Source: Saprospiraceae bacterium (GTDB lineage: Bacteria; Bacteroidota; Bacteroidia; Chitinophagales; Saprospiraceae). Taken from it: 8,813 bases of DNA. The notes beneath the pieces were generated by a model, which had not been told where the DNA came from, did not search any database, and saw nothing but the letters and a program-made list of their open reading frames with translations. The DNA lies in the NCBI GenBank assembly GCA_020852155.1, contig JADZBJ010000343.1:1-8813 (forward strand), read 5' to 3'. Shown here piece after piece: positions 1-6,948 of the stretch (position 1 is its first letter; each line of letters begins with the position of its first letter). A program made the translations under genes and the position numbers.

Positions 1-814
1 TGACAGAGGCTTTAGCCAACCTGAACCGGGCCATCAGCATCGGCAGCAGCACCAGTCCGCAAACCAGCGATGCGAAAAACGCCAGCGCGTCCATGCGCGT
101 CGAAAAATCCCCGCCCCAACTGCGCAGCGGTAGCGTCGGGAAGCGCAGGCGATTATCCCACTCTGATTGTATCGAAAAAAAGCGAAACCATTCGCCAGTG
201 TCGGCATACTGTACCCAGCCGACCGCGGCCATCCCTGCGGCAGTGGCAGCCACAGCATAAGCCAGTTTGGTAAGCACAGGCTTCCAATTCCTTTCCGACA
301 GCATCAACGCCAGCGCAAATGCCGGTAACAGCACCGTAAATGCCGGACGCGCCAACGTTGCCATGAAAAAACCTGACACCCAAAGCGCCGTGTTTTTTTG
401 TTGTAATCCGGCTAAAATGAGCGTACCACTCAAAAAGAAGACGGCTTCGCTATACGGAACGTAAAAAAAAACGTTCAGCGGCAAACTCAGGCACAGCAAT
501 ATGGTTTGAACAGAAAACTGAAATGCACGGGCCAGCAACACAAAACCAGACATGAACATCAGCAGGTTCATGACACACACGCCTTCAACGCTCACATGTA
601 AAATGCGCCAAAGCATTGGGAATAGCGGAAAAAATGCAATATTTACCCCAAAGTAACCCTTGTGCGCAATGTCATCATAATGTCGGGCATCGTAATGCAA
701 CAAGTTTTCCGAAGCGCCGCCCGACGTTCTGTAATATGCAAAATACCATACGAGCAACAACAGTAACCCGTATATCAACGCATAAAAAACAGGATGTAAA
801 AACTGACGACGCAT
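1..814 (-). CDS. PIG-V-like membrane glycosyltransferase (GT-C fold), 3' end outside window
   Basis: My reverse-strand translation from the ATG at 814 stays open for 271 codons to the left edge, so the C-terminus is missing. The protein is very hydrophobic with several membrane segments (about residues 10-28, 78-97, 100-118, 122-138, 143-172, 183-200, 243-262). Motifs fit bacterial PIG-V-like mannosyltransferases: YDARHYDDIAHKGY (41-54), a first-loop acidic motif where GT-C enzymes keep their catalytic Asp; AFFPLFPML (60-68); VPYSEAVFFLSG (119-130); a later LARPAF; and YADTGEWFRFF (203-213), followed by a Gln and Trp. Known relatives transfer a sugar from a polyprenyl-phosphate donor outside the cytoplasmic membrane and are usually near 400 residues. 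The acceptor here is unknown. The frame is open upstream to 850 but has no other ATG; a TTG at 832 is a weaker alternative start. It is divergent from the aminopeptidase gene. The family call is fairly sure; sugar and acceptor specificity cannot be read. Confidence 0.8.
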   Translation of the reverse strand, partial: MRRQFLHPVFYALIYGLLLLLVWYFAYYRTSGGASENLLHYDARHYDDIAHKGYFGVNIAFFPLFPMLWRILHVSVEGVCVMNLLMFMSGFVLLARAFQFSVQTILLCLSLPLNVFFYVPYSEAVFFLSGTLILAGLQQKNTALWVSGFFMATLARPAFTVLLPAFALALMLSERNWKPVLTKLAYAVAATAAGMAAVGWVQYADTGEWFRFFSIQSEWDNRLRFPTLPLRSWGGDFSTRMDALAFFASLVCGLVLLPMLMARFRLAKASV

Positions 815-1117
815 GAAATTGCAGATGTTCAAAAAGCCCTGAGCGGCTGATTAAATTTCCCATGGAGGATTCAAAATGAGCAGATTTTGGCGATAGCCGA
901 TCCTTATTTTCTGGGGTAAAGCGGGTGTTTCAGCCTGAAAAACAAGGGAAGGATGGCGACAAAAGATGCCTTTTTGAGCCCATGAGGGAATTTTAAACAA
1001 CCTCTGCCAACGGCCACTTGGGCAAATGTCCATGAATACCCTCGAAAATCCAGCCAAAACTCATAAAAATAAAGTACGTTTGCAGCCATTTTTTAATCCG
1101 CCTATCCACTTCCAACA
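815..1117. other. Divergent intergenic region (303 bp)
   Basis: This gap separates the minus-strand glycosyltransferase from the plus-strand aminopeptidase. It holds one clear promoter-like element near the aminopeptidase (1075-1082). On the minus strand two overlapping frames (851-1057 and 904-1089) are open for 60-68 codons. Neither gives a protein family I recognise, and neither has a convincing start context. I see no RNA gene and no strong terminator. I found no CAAAnnTA element (the reverse-strand form of TAnnTTTG) that would serve the glycosyltransferase. Confidence 0.5.
1075..1082 (+). promoter_or_regulatory. Candidate -7 element before the aminopeptidase gene
   Basis: TACGTTTG matches the Bacteroidota -7 consensus TAnnTTTG at every fixed position. 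It lies 35 bp before the GTG start, which would leave a leader of roughly 30 nt. No TTTG is visible at the expected -33 position (about 1051-1056), so the call rests on the -7 element and its location alone. Confidence 0.35.
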
Positions 1118-2563
1118 GTGAAATTTGTTCAAATACTTACCACTGATCAGACTTCCGGCCATGTCGTTCTGCTGGCTGATAGAGATCGTAGCGAAGCGCT
1201 TCAGTCCTTGCTTTCGGCCGACGAACTCTCGTTCGTCCAACAACATCTTGAAAAAGACATCCTCCAGTTCTTTTTTGCCCGACCCGGTGGCGCACTGATG
1301 GTGCGACTCATCAAAGCGGACAAAGAAACGGACGAAAACCCTTCAGCGGCCCTCGAAGCGGCACGCGTGCTGGGTAGCAACATCCTGACTGAACTGCGAC
1401 AATACAAAATTGAAGAGGTCTGCATCAACAACCTGTGCGCTAACAACCAGTCATTGGCGGTTGCAGAAGGTATGGCGTTGAGCAGTTATCAGTTTCTAAA
1501 GCATTTTTCACAACCTGAAAAAAAGGAAACACCCCTGCGCGAAATCCGTGTACTCAATGCAGACAAAGCCCAAGTGGCTGAACTCAATGCATTGGTCGCT
1601 GCCGTCTTTATGACACGCGATCTGGTGAATGAGCCATTTTCACACCTGCGCGCTGAAGAATTGGCGATTGCTGCTGAAAAAGCCGGAGAAACCTGGGGTT
1701 TTGAAGTGGAAACACTGGAAAAAGAAAAAATTGAAAGCCTGAAAATGGGTGGCTTGCTGGCGGTCAATCAGGCCAGCGACCTGCCGCCGCGCTTTTCCAT
1801 TCTGGAATACAAACCGGCCAACGCTGTCAATCCAAAACCGATCGTACTGGTCGGCAAAGGCGTGGTTTATGACACTGGCGGATTAAGCCTGAAGCCCTCT
1901 GAAGGCATGGACTATATGAAATGCGACATGGCCGGAGGTGCAGTTGTTATCGGTACATTCGTTGCCGCAGCAGCCAATAATCTCCCGGTTCATCTGGTTG
2001 GACTGATTCCTATTACCGACAACAAAATTGGCCAAACCAGCTATGCGCCCGGCGACGTGATTACCATGTACAGCGGCGCAACCGTAGAGGTCATGAACAC
2101 CGACGCGGAAGGTCGAATCATCCTGGCTGATGCGCTGCATTATGCCAAAAAATACAATCCTGAGTTAGTCATTGATTTCGCAACCCTGACAGGCGCTGCT
2201 GTTCGCGCCATCGGTACGTTCGGAACCTGCTACATGGGTACGGCCTCCAAAACCGTCAAACAGGCGCGGGAAGAAAGCGGCGATATGACCTACGAACGCC
2301 TGGTTGAATTTCCACTCTGGAAAGAGTATGGCGAAGAACTGAAAAGCAATATTGCCGACCTGAAAAACATTGGCTCTGTCAATGCCGGCATGATTACAGC
2401 AGGCAAATTCCTGGAGCATTTCATTGATTATCCGTGGCTACACCTCGACATTGCGGGTCCGGCATGGCTTCGAACCAACAGTGCATATCGCCCGAAAGAC
2501 GCTACCGGCGTTGGCGTAAGATTGACTTACCAGTTCCTGAAAAATTTTTCACAACAACTTTAA
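1118..2563 (+). CDS. Leucyl aminopeptidase, peptidase family M17
   Basis: A 481-residue cytosolic metallo-aminopeptidase that removes N-terminal residues during peptide turnover; family members are hexamers with two metal ions. The N-terminal ~150 residues are divergent, as is usual for the M17 N-domain. The catalytic domain (about 155-475) has every expected motif: VGKGVVYDTGGLSLKP (245-260) with metal ligands Lys247 and Asp252 and catalytic Lys259; MKCDMAGGA (267-275) with ligand Asp270; and NTDAEGRIILADAL (327-340) with ligands Asp329 and Glu331 and catalytic Arg333. These roles are assigned by alignment to the E. coli PepA pattern. The length is normal. The start is GTG: the frame is closed by TAA at 1094-1096 and has no ATG between. 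pdxA follows after 9 bp, so the two are probably cotranscribed. It could be named pepA/lap by family, but the N-domain differs enough from PepA that I leave the symbol empty. Confidence 0.95.
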   Translation: MKFVQILTTDQTSGHVVLLADRDRSEALQSLLSADELSFVQQHLEKDILQFFFARPGGALMVRLIKADKETDENPSAALEAARVLGSNILTELRQYKIEEVCINNLCANNQSLAVAEGMALSSYQFLKHFSQPEKKETPLREIRVLNADKAQVAELNALVAAVFMTRDLVNEPFSHLRAEELAIAAEKAGETWGFEVETLEKEKIESLKMGGLLAVNQASDLPPRFSILEYKPANAVNPKPIVLVGKGVVYDTGGLSLKPSEGMDYMKCDMAGGAVVIGTFVAAAANNLPVHLVGLIPITDNKIGQTSYAPGDVITMYSGATVEVMNTDAEGRIILADALHYAKKYNPELVIDFATLTGAAVRAIGTFGTCYMGTASKTVKQAREESGDMTYERLVEFPLWKEYGEELKSNIADLKNIGSVNAGMITAGKFLEHFIDYPWLHLDIAGPAWLRTNSAYRPKDATGVGVRLTYQFLKNFSQQL

Positions 2564-2572
2564 TCAAAGTTA

Positions 2573-3670
2573 ATGAGTAGCATTTCCATAGGCATTTCCA
2601 TAGGCGATATCAACGGCATTGGCCCCGAAGTGATTATCAAGGCGCTGGGCATCAATGCAGCTGCCAAAAAGCATAAATTGATTGTTTATGGTAGCGTCAA
2701 AGTGTTGATTTATCATAAAAATGCCCTCACAGAGGAAAACATTCATTTCCACACGATACAATCGCCCGAAGAAGCCCAGACAGGCCGTATCAACGTCATC
2801 AATTGCTGGAATGACAATATTAATGTGACCTTGGGCAAACCGTCGGAAATTTCCGGCCAATGCGCCATGAAAGCGCTTGAGCAGGCTGTAACCGACCTGA
2901 AAGCCAACAAAATTCAGGCATTGGTAACAGCGCCGGTGAATAAAAAAGCCATGCAAATGGGCGGCTTTAAACACATTGGGCATACGGAATACATTACCAG
3001 TGAATTCAAAACCAGGGATTCATTGATGCTGATGGTTTCTGACGCCTTGCGCATCGGTGTTGTGACCAATCACCTGCCGATTTCAGAGGTGGCCGCAGCC
3101 GTCACCAAAGAGCGCGTTTTCCGGAAAATCCTGATCATGGCCGAAACCCTGCGGGTTGACTTTGGCATTCAAAAGCCGACGATCGCCGTTTTGGGTCTCA
3201 ATCCACACGCTGGCGATGAAGGCGCTATCGGCCCGGAAGACGAAAAAATTATCCGCCCTGCCATCGAGGAAGCCAAAACCAAAGGCGTTCTGGCGTTTGG
3301 CCCTTATCCGGCTGACGGATTCTTTGGTTCGGGTCAATACAACAAGTTCGACGGCATCCTCGCAATGTACCACGACCAGGGCCTGGTGCCGTTTAAAACC
3401 CTGTCTTTTGGCGCTGGCGTAAATTACACGGCCGGTATTTCTGCGGTCAGAACGTCGCCCGACCACGGCACGGCCTATGATATTGCAGGCAAAGGTGAAG
3501 CCGACGAAAGTTCACTGATTCGCGCGCTCTACCTCGCCGCCGAGATCGTTCAGTTCCGAAACGAATACATCGACATGTACGCCAACTCGCTTGAGCGCCG
3601 CAAACAAAAGTCGCTCATTGACGAATTCGGAGAGGAGAAGGAAGACGATGCCGCTATTCCGGAAGATTAA
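2573..3670 (+). CDS. pdxA: 4-hydroxythreonine-4-phosphate dehydrogenase PdxA
   Basis: PdxA oxidises 4-phosphohydroxy-L-threonine with NAD(P)+. The unstable product loses CO2 to give the amino-ketone that PdxJ condenses with deoxyxylulose 5-phosphate in the DXP-dependent route to pyridoxal phosphate. The 365-residue protein has the family signatures in order: GDINGIGPEVI (11-21), VTAPVNKKAM (118-127), GHTEY (136-140) with the substrate-binding His137-Thr138 pair, TNHLP with His167, NPHAGDEG with His212, AMYHDQGLVP with His267, and RTSPDHGTAYDIAGKG (293-308). The last three histidines correspond to the metal ligands of E. coli PdxA. About 35 extra C-terminal residues form a charged, acidic tail ending EEKEDDAAIPED, which is outside the catalytic fold. 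It begins 9 bp after the aminopeptidase stop with no promoter between, so it is probably the second gene of an operon. pdxJ is not in the window. Confidence 0.96.
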   Translation: MSSISIGISIGDINGIGPEVIIKALGINAAAKKHKLIVYGSVKVLIYHKNALTEENIHFHTIQSPEEAQTGRINVINCWNDNINVTLGKPSEISGQCAMKALEQAVTDLKANKIQALVTAPVNKKAMQMGGFKHIGHTEYITSEFKTRDSLMLMVSDALRIGVVTNHLPISEVAAAVTKERVFRKILIMAETLRVDFGIQKPTIAVLGLNPHAGDEGAIGPEDEKIIRPAIEEAKTKGVLAFGPYPADGFFGSGQYNKFDGILAMYHDQGLVPFKTLSFGAGVNYTAGISAVRTSPDHGTAYDIAGKGEADESSLIRALYLAAEIVQFRNEYIDMYANSLERRKQKSLIDEFGEEKEDDAAIPED

Positions 3671-3814
3671 CTTTTCAATCCGGCAGCGATTCAAACAAGC
3701 CTTTCAGCCCTTATATGGCTAAAATTTGAGGATTGTACAACTTTGAATTTTCGGAAAGTTTATCAAGATAACACCCTGATTGACAACAAATTACAATAAC
3801 AGAGCCTTTTGGAA

Positions 3815-3838
3815 CCAAAAATTACGGGGCCAAAAATT
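3815..3838 (+). repeat. Direct repeat CCAAAAATT x2 upstream of acpP
   Basis: CCAAAAATT occurs at 3815-3823 and again at 3830-3838, 15 bp apart. The second copy overlaps the candidate -33 element of acpP. The first copy is also the right half of an inverted repeat, TTTTGG-AA-CCAAAA (3807-3820). This could be a regulator site placed at the promoter, or chance in an A+T-rich leader. No known operator was recognised. Confidence 0.3.
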
Positions 3839-3867
3839 TGAGAACACTGTTACAGTGCGTTTCTTTG
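3837..3867 (+). promoter_or_regulatory. Candidate acpP promoter (-33/-7 type)
   Basis: TTTG at 3837-3840, then 19 nt, then TTTCTTTG at 3860-3867. This agrees with the Bacteroidota consensus TTTG-N19-21-TAnnTTTG except for one base in the -7 element. Transcription would start about 40 nt before the acpP ATG, giving an A-rich leader ending cagaaaaaca. That is typical for a phylum that uses A-rich leaders rather than Shine-Dalgarno pairing. Confidence 0.45.
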
Positions 3868-3913
3868 CGGCTTGAAAAATTGACTTTTTTTCACTTTAAA
3901 GTACAGAAAAACA

Positions 3914-4153
3914 ATGGCAAACGTAGCCGATCGCGTTAAGCAAATCATCGTTGACAAATTAGGCGTTGATGAAAGCGAAGTAACCACCGAAGCAAACTTC
4001 ATCAATGACCTCGGCGCTGACTCTCTCGACACTGTAGAACTGATTATGGAATTTGAAAAGGCCTTCGACGTGTCCATCCCGGACGAGCAGGCTGAGAAAA
4101 TCCAGACAGTTGGCCAGGCAGTTGAATACCTGGAGTCACAACTCAACGCCTGA
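3914..4153 (+). CDS. acpP: Acyl carrier protein
   Basis: A 79-residue, strongly acidic four-helix carrier protein of type II fatty-acid synthesis. It carries growing acyl chains on a phosphopantetheine arm added by holo-ACP synthase. The attachment motif GADSLDTVELIMEFEKAF (34-51) is intact, with the modified serine at Ser37. The flanking acidic helix II recognised by partner enzymes is present, and the length is standard. Start ATG 3914 follows an A-rich leader. It appears monocistronic, with a candidate promoter upstream and a strong terminator from 4218. In most bacteria, including most Bacteroidota I know of, acpP is directly followed by fabF; here no fatty-acid gene follows. The sequence fits a primary-metabolism ACP better than a specialised one, but a secondary copy cannot be excluded. 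Confidence 0.95.
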   Translation: MANVADRVKQIIVDKLGVDESEVTTEANFINDLGADSLDTVELIMEFEKAFDVSIPDEQAEKIQTVGQAVEYLESQLNA

Positions 4154-4217
4154 TTAGAAAACACCGCTTCTGTACGATTCTTTGTGCGGAAGTTTTGCTT
4201 TCATGCAACACAAACAA

Positions 4218-4256
4218 CGAGCGTCATCCCTGTGCGGGGTGACGCTCGATTTGTTT
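4218..4256 (+). terminator. Intrinsic terminator after acpP
   Basis: The arms CGAGCGTCATCCC (4218-4230) and GGGGTGACGCTCG (4236-4248) pair over 13 bp with a single U-G wobble. They enclose the 5-nt loop TGTGC and are followed by the T-rich ATTTGTTT. The hairpin starts 64 bp after the acpP stop and should end the acpP transcript. Confidence 0.85.
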
Positions 4257-4354
4257 GGGGTATCATCTTTTATTGTTAACATGACAAAAGGGTGCTCAGT
4301 ATAGCATAACTTATGTTAAAATTTTGCATTTGGAGATATTTTATTTACTAATCA

Positions 4355-4386
4355 TTTGCTAATTCACAAAATAACGTATATTTTTG
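4355..4386 (+). promoter_or_regulatory. Strong consensus Bacteroidota promoter
   Basis: TTTG at 4355-4358, 20 nt, then TATTTTTG at 4379-4386: both boxes match TTTG/TAnnTTTG fully and the spacing is in range. It is the best promoter in the window. The first ATG downstream (4436) opens only a 31-codon frame; the T9SS reading frame that follows is in another frame. Confidence 0.6.
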
Positions 4387-4515
4387 TTGCCATAGAAATC
4401 GCGAAACATATCATTCACAACACTTCACTTCCCTTATGACCCACGCTGACCTTTACAGGGCTGTGTATTCTCCGGCCGAAGTTTCCCCTCTTTTTTTATT
4501 TCCTCCGCTTATTGT

Positions 4516-5133
4516 TTGCAACTACTCCTGAGGGGGGCGCTATCTGATTGCTTGGGCGATCCGAACGATGGGGAGGCGCGCATTATCGGACTGCTCAACG
4601 CTAATGGCGCACTGCCTACAAACGAGATATTTCAGGTGAACGAAAAAACACTGCAGCGGATTCTGCTTGAGAAACGATTGTGGCGCAGCGGCGCCTTGCT
4701 TTCGGCAACCGATATTGCTGACCTGAAAGGCATCGCAGACCAATGTCCCTTATCAGGTGGATTTGCAGTGCACCAGTCACGGTTTTTGCTCAAGGCCGTT
4801 GGCGAAGCCACGACCTGGGATGACGACAATATTTGCGACCCGATTCAGGATGCTGCGGAGCGTGGATCCAATATGCAACCTGCTCAATCCATTCGGATTT
4901 ACCCCAATCCAGCAAATACAACACTCCATCTTGAAGCATATTCAGCATCAACAGAGGAGCAGTTGTTTGAATTATTTTCCATTACTGGTGTCAAGGTAAA
5001 GGAAATGTCTATTCCGGCATTGGCCAGCGTTGCCTCATTCAATATTGAGCAATTACCGGTCGGCATATATGTTTATCGCTTGTCTGGTACAGCGGGTAAA
5101 TCAGCCCAAGGGAAACTGATTATCAATCGTTAA
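4516..5133 (+). CDS. C-terminal remnant of a large T9SS-exported surface protein
   Basis: The frame encodes 205 residues from a TTG at 4516. It has no ATG until residue 120 and no signal peptide, although a T9SS sorting domain is present. Residues about 12-95, including RIIGLLNANGALPTNEIF (22-39), a TxxDxxxLxxIA pattern and QCPLSGGFAVHQSRFLL (76-92), resemble the segment I associate with the C-terminal end of very large Bacteroidota surface proteins, where it precedes the sorting domain. Residues 128-204 are a type A sorting domain: IYPNPANTTLHLE, then LFSITGVKVKEM, then LPVGIYVYRLS and KLIINR. The N-terminal bulk is absent, so this is probably a 5'-truncated or decayed gene. One extra T in the T7 run at 4491-4497 would join it to the ATG at 4436 and give about 232 residues, but still without a clear signal peptide. 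Whether it is translated is unknown. Confidence 0.6.
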   Translation: MQLLLRGALSDCLGDPNDGEARIIGLLNANGALPTNEIFQVNEKTLQRILLEKRLWRSGALLSATDIADLKGIADQCPLSGGFAVHQSRFLLKAVGEATTWDDDNICDPIQDAAERGSNMQPAQSIRIYPNPANTTLHLEAYSASTEEQLFELFSITGVKVKEMSIPALASVASFNIEQLPVGIYVYRLSGTAGKSAQGKLIINR

Positions 5134-5137
5134 TTAA

Positions 5138-5168
5138 AACAGGGGGGCTGACCATCAGCCCCCCTGTT
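5138..5168 (+). terminator. Perfect 14-bp G/C hairpin between the T9SS genes
   Basis: AACAGGGGGGCTGA (5138-5151) and TCAGCCCCCCTGTT (5155-5168) are exact reverse complements around the 3-nt loop CCA. It starts 4 bp after the preceding stop codon and ends 16 bp before the next ATG. No T tract follows on the plus strand. On the minus strand the hairpin is followed by ttttaattaa. It may end transcription of the remnant gene, or act as a leader structure of the next gene. Confidence 0.65.
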
Positions 5169-5184
5169 CAATCATGTACATATT

Positions 5185-6933
5185 ATGCGCCATATTTTTG
5201 TCTCGATTCTGCTGTTAACTACCTGCGTTGTCATTGCTCAAAAACACGATAATATTTGGTTTTTGGGCTATGGCGGAGGCTGGCAATTGCCCCAGGACGA
5301 TGAATTCGGGCTTTCTATCTTAAGTTTTGAAGCCAATAAGCCCGTCATACAGAGTGATCATATCTGTGACCTGGATTTTTATAATTCAGATGCCAGTTAT
5401 TGTGATTCATCAGGCAACTTGCTTTTTTTTTCAAATGCAGAGCGCGTTTACAATAAAAGCAAAATTTTAATGCAAAATGGTAATAACCTGAATGTTACTA
5501 ATTCAAATGGAGCAAGGTATCCCCAAGGTGCGCTGGCGCTACCGGTGCCCTTAAAGGACAGCCTTTATTTGCTACTTGTTTTGGAGCAGAAATATTATGA
5601 TGATCCTATATTTTATGCAGGGTATAAAATATATAAAAACATAATTAATATTAATGGGAATAATGGTTTAGGGAAAGTAGTAGAAAAAAAAACAGAATTA
5701 ATTGTAGATACGCTTGAATGGGGGCAACTCTCGGCCTGCAAGCATGCCAATGGGCACGACTGGTGGATTTTGGTTCCGGAAGTATATGCCAACCGTTACT
5801 ACACATTTTTGCTGGATTCATCCGGAGTAAAAACACATCAGGTTCAGTCTGTTGGCACTGATTTTACAAACGGCTTGGGCCAGGCTGCCTTTTCACCTGA
5901 CGGAACAAAATATATCCGCACTAACAGTATAAAAATTTATGACCCGGTTGATATATACATTTATGATTTTGACCGATGCGACGGGTCATTAAGCAATCCT
6001 GTTCATATTCAATACCCTGGTGGCGGGTTAGGTGTTGGTTGCGCTATTTCGCCTGACAGCAGGTTTTTGTACGCATCAAATGCCAGTTTTTTATATCAGT
6101 ATGATTTAATGGCTCCAGATATAGCATCATCTGCTGTATTGGTTTCACAATGGGATGGCTATGTGTGGGATGTTCACTGGCCTTCCACATTTGCCGCATC
6201 ACAACTCGCCCCTGACGGAAAAATTTATATAAGTAGTCCTGGCACACCATTTCTTCATGTTATAGACTATCCGAATAGAAAGGGATTAGCATGCGATGTC
6301 AGGCTTAGAGGTGTTGCTTTACCCACTATAAATCTCTATTCTATCCCCAACTTTCCCAACTTTCGCCTTGGCCCCATTGACGGCTCGGCCTGCGATACAT
6401 CCGGTCTTGATAACCATCCTTTGTGCAACTGGCGCTGGGCTATCGAAGACAGCAGTACCCTGACTCAGGTGACGTTCCTTGATCTTAGTGCTTATGAGCC
6501 AACCACCTGGCTTTGGGACTTTGGCGATGGCCAAATCAGCACTGAAGTCAATCCGGTGCACGCTTATGCACAGGAAGGAGTCTATCAGGTGTGCCTCACT
6601 GTGGCCAATGCCTTCAGCGCGGATACTTTTTGTCAGACGCTGCATCTTGGCGTGGTCAGCAGCGTCGAGGAGACAGGTGTTCGCGAGCGCGTGAGGGTGT
6701 ATCCCAATCCTGCCGACCAACATATCCTTTTTGATGGATTACCTTCCGGTCATTATGGTTTGCAGATGGAGATAACGGCTCCGGATGGAAAAGTCATCAC
6801 CGCTGTTCGTATCCCGTCTGGGCAGCAGCACTGGTTGTATCCTACAGCCGACCTTACACCGGGTGTTTATCTGTATCGCATGATATCCGATGAACAAACC
6901 GCTCAATCCGGGCGCTTTGTAGTCATGCACTAA
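5185..6933 (+). CDS. Secreted propeller-like/PKD protein with T9SS sorting domain (paralogue 1)
   Basis: A 582-residue protein. Residues 1-19 are a signal peptide (MRHIFVSILLLTTCVVIAQ). Residues about 22-400 repeat short blade-like motifs such as GNLLFFSN, YPQGALALP, HANGHDWW, GQAAFSPDG, YDFDRCDG, ISPDSRFLYASN and LAPDGKIYISS. This suggests a beta-propeller-like fold of the PD40/WD40 sort; no enzyme motif is visible. A PKD domain follows (about 428-489) with TTWLWDFGDG and YQVCLTVAN. A type A sorting domain (about 503-580) starts VRVYPNPADQHI and ends VYLYRMIS...GRFVVMH. Expected route: Sec export, then T9SS across the outer membrane with C-terminal processing, leaving a secreted or surface-bound protein. 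The ligand is unknown. Its middle coding part is A+T-rich and carries T9 (5423-5431) and A9 (5684-5692) tracts. It is paralogous to the next gene. A G/C hairpin ends 16 bp before the ATG, so its promoter is unclear. Confidence 0.9.
   Translation: MRHIFVSILLLTTCVVIAQKHDNIWFLGYGGGWQLPQDDEFGLSILSFEANKPVIQSDHICDLDFYNSDASYCDSSGNLLFFSNAERVYNKSKILMQNGNNLNVTNSNGARYPQGALALPVPLKDSLYLLLVLEQKYYDDPIFYAGYKIYKNIININGNNGLGKVVEKKTELIVDTLEWGQLSACKHANGHDWWILVPEVYANRYYTFLLDSSGVKTHQVQSVGTDFTNGLGQAAFSPDGTKYIRTNSIKIYDPVDIYIYDFDRCDGSLSNPVHIQYPGGGLGVGCAISPDSRFLYASNASFLYQYDLMAPDIASSAVLVSQWDGYVWDVHWPSTFAASQLAPDGKIYISSPGTPFLHVIDYPNRKGLACDVRLRGVALPTINLYSIPNFPNFRLGPIDGSACDTSGLDNHPLCNWRWAIEDSSTLTQVTFLDLSAYEPTTWLWDFGDGQISTEVNPVHAYAQEGVYQVCLTVANAFSADTFCQTLHLGVVSSVEETGVRERVRVYPNPADQHILFDGLPSGHYGLQMEITAPDGKVITAVRIPSGQQHWLYPTADLTPGVYLYRMISDEQTAQSGRFVVMH
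5684..5692 (+). repeat. A9 homopolymer inside paralogue 1
   Basis: Nine A residues span codons for Glu167-Lys168-Lys169-Thr170. Reading on with eight or ten A gives a stop within a few codons: TAA after CAG AAT in the first case, TGA nine codons on in the second. The paralogue at 7056 has an A9 tract at the equivalent position. Confidence 0.9.
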
Positions 6934-6948
6934 ATTTAGAAGGAATAG

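Larger units (their letters stand above)
4154..4515 (+). other. Intergenic region between acpP and the T9SS remnant
   Basis: This 362-bp stretch holds the acpP terminator (4218-4256) and a consensus promoter (4355-4386). It also holds a 31-codon reading frame from ATG 4436 to TGA 4529-4531 that is out of frame with the following T9SS gene. A short inverted repeat, TTAACAT (4276-4282) and ATGTTAA (4313-4319), has a 30-nt spacer and is too weak to name. I see no other gene. Confidence 0.6.

Noticed and set aside
34..464. Open frames on both strands over the left-edge region (34-258 minus, 153-383 minus, 70-273 plus, 267-464 plus)
   Set aside because: They overlap the long continuous minus-strand glycosyltransferase frame, which has recognisable family motifs; these are shadow frames.
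2570..2983. 137-codon minus-strand frame opposite pdxA
   Set aside because: Antisense to clearly conserved pdxA codons; its translation matches no family and is explained by pdxA codon use.
3725..3745. TTTG and CAACTTTG as an acpP promoter
   Set aside because: Spacing between the boxes is only 9 nt and the -7 box has a mismatch; the 3837-3867 pair fits much better.
3780..3797. TTGACA and TACAAT as a sigma-70 type promoter
   Set aside because: Only 6 nt separate the boxes and this phylum does not use that consensus for its housekeeping genes.
4276..4319. Inverted repeat TTAACAT/ATGTTAA
   Set aside because: Only 7 A+T-rich pairs with a 30-nt spacer; likely chance.
5045..5075. TTG, 20 nt, TATGTTTA inside the remnant gene as a promoter for paralogue 1
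   Set aside because: Incomplete -33 box and a mismatch at the conserved last G of the -7 box; too weak to list as a feature, although paralogue 1 needs a promoter somewhere.
6319..6723. 134-codon minus-strand frame opposite the PKD part of paralogue 1
   Set aside because: Antisense shadow of the PKD domain; a similar antisense frame appears opposite the PKD part of paralogue 2 (8343-8573), as expected from shared codons.
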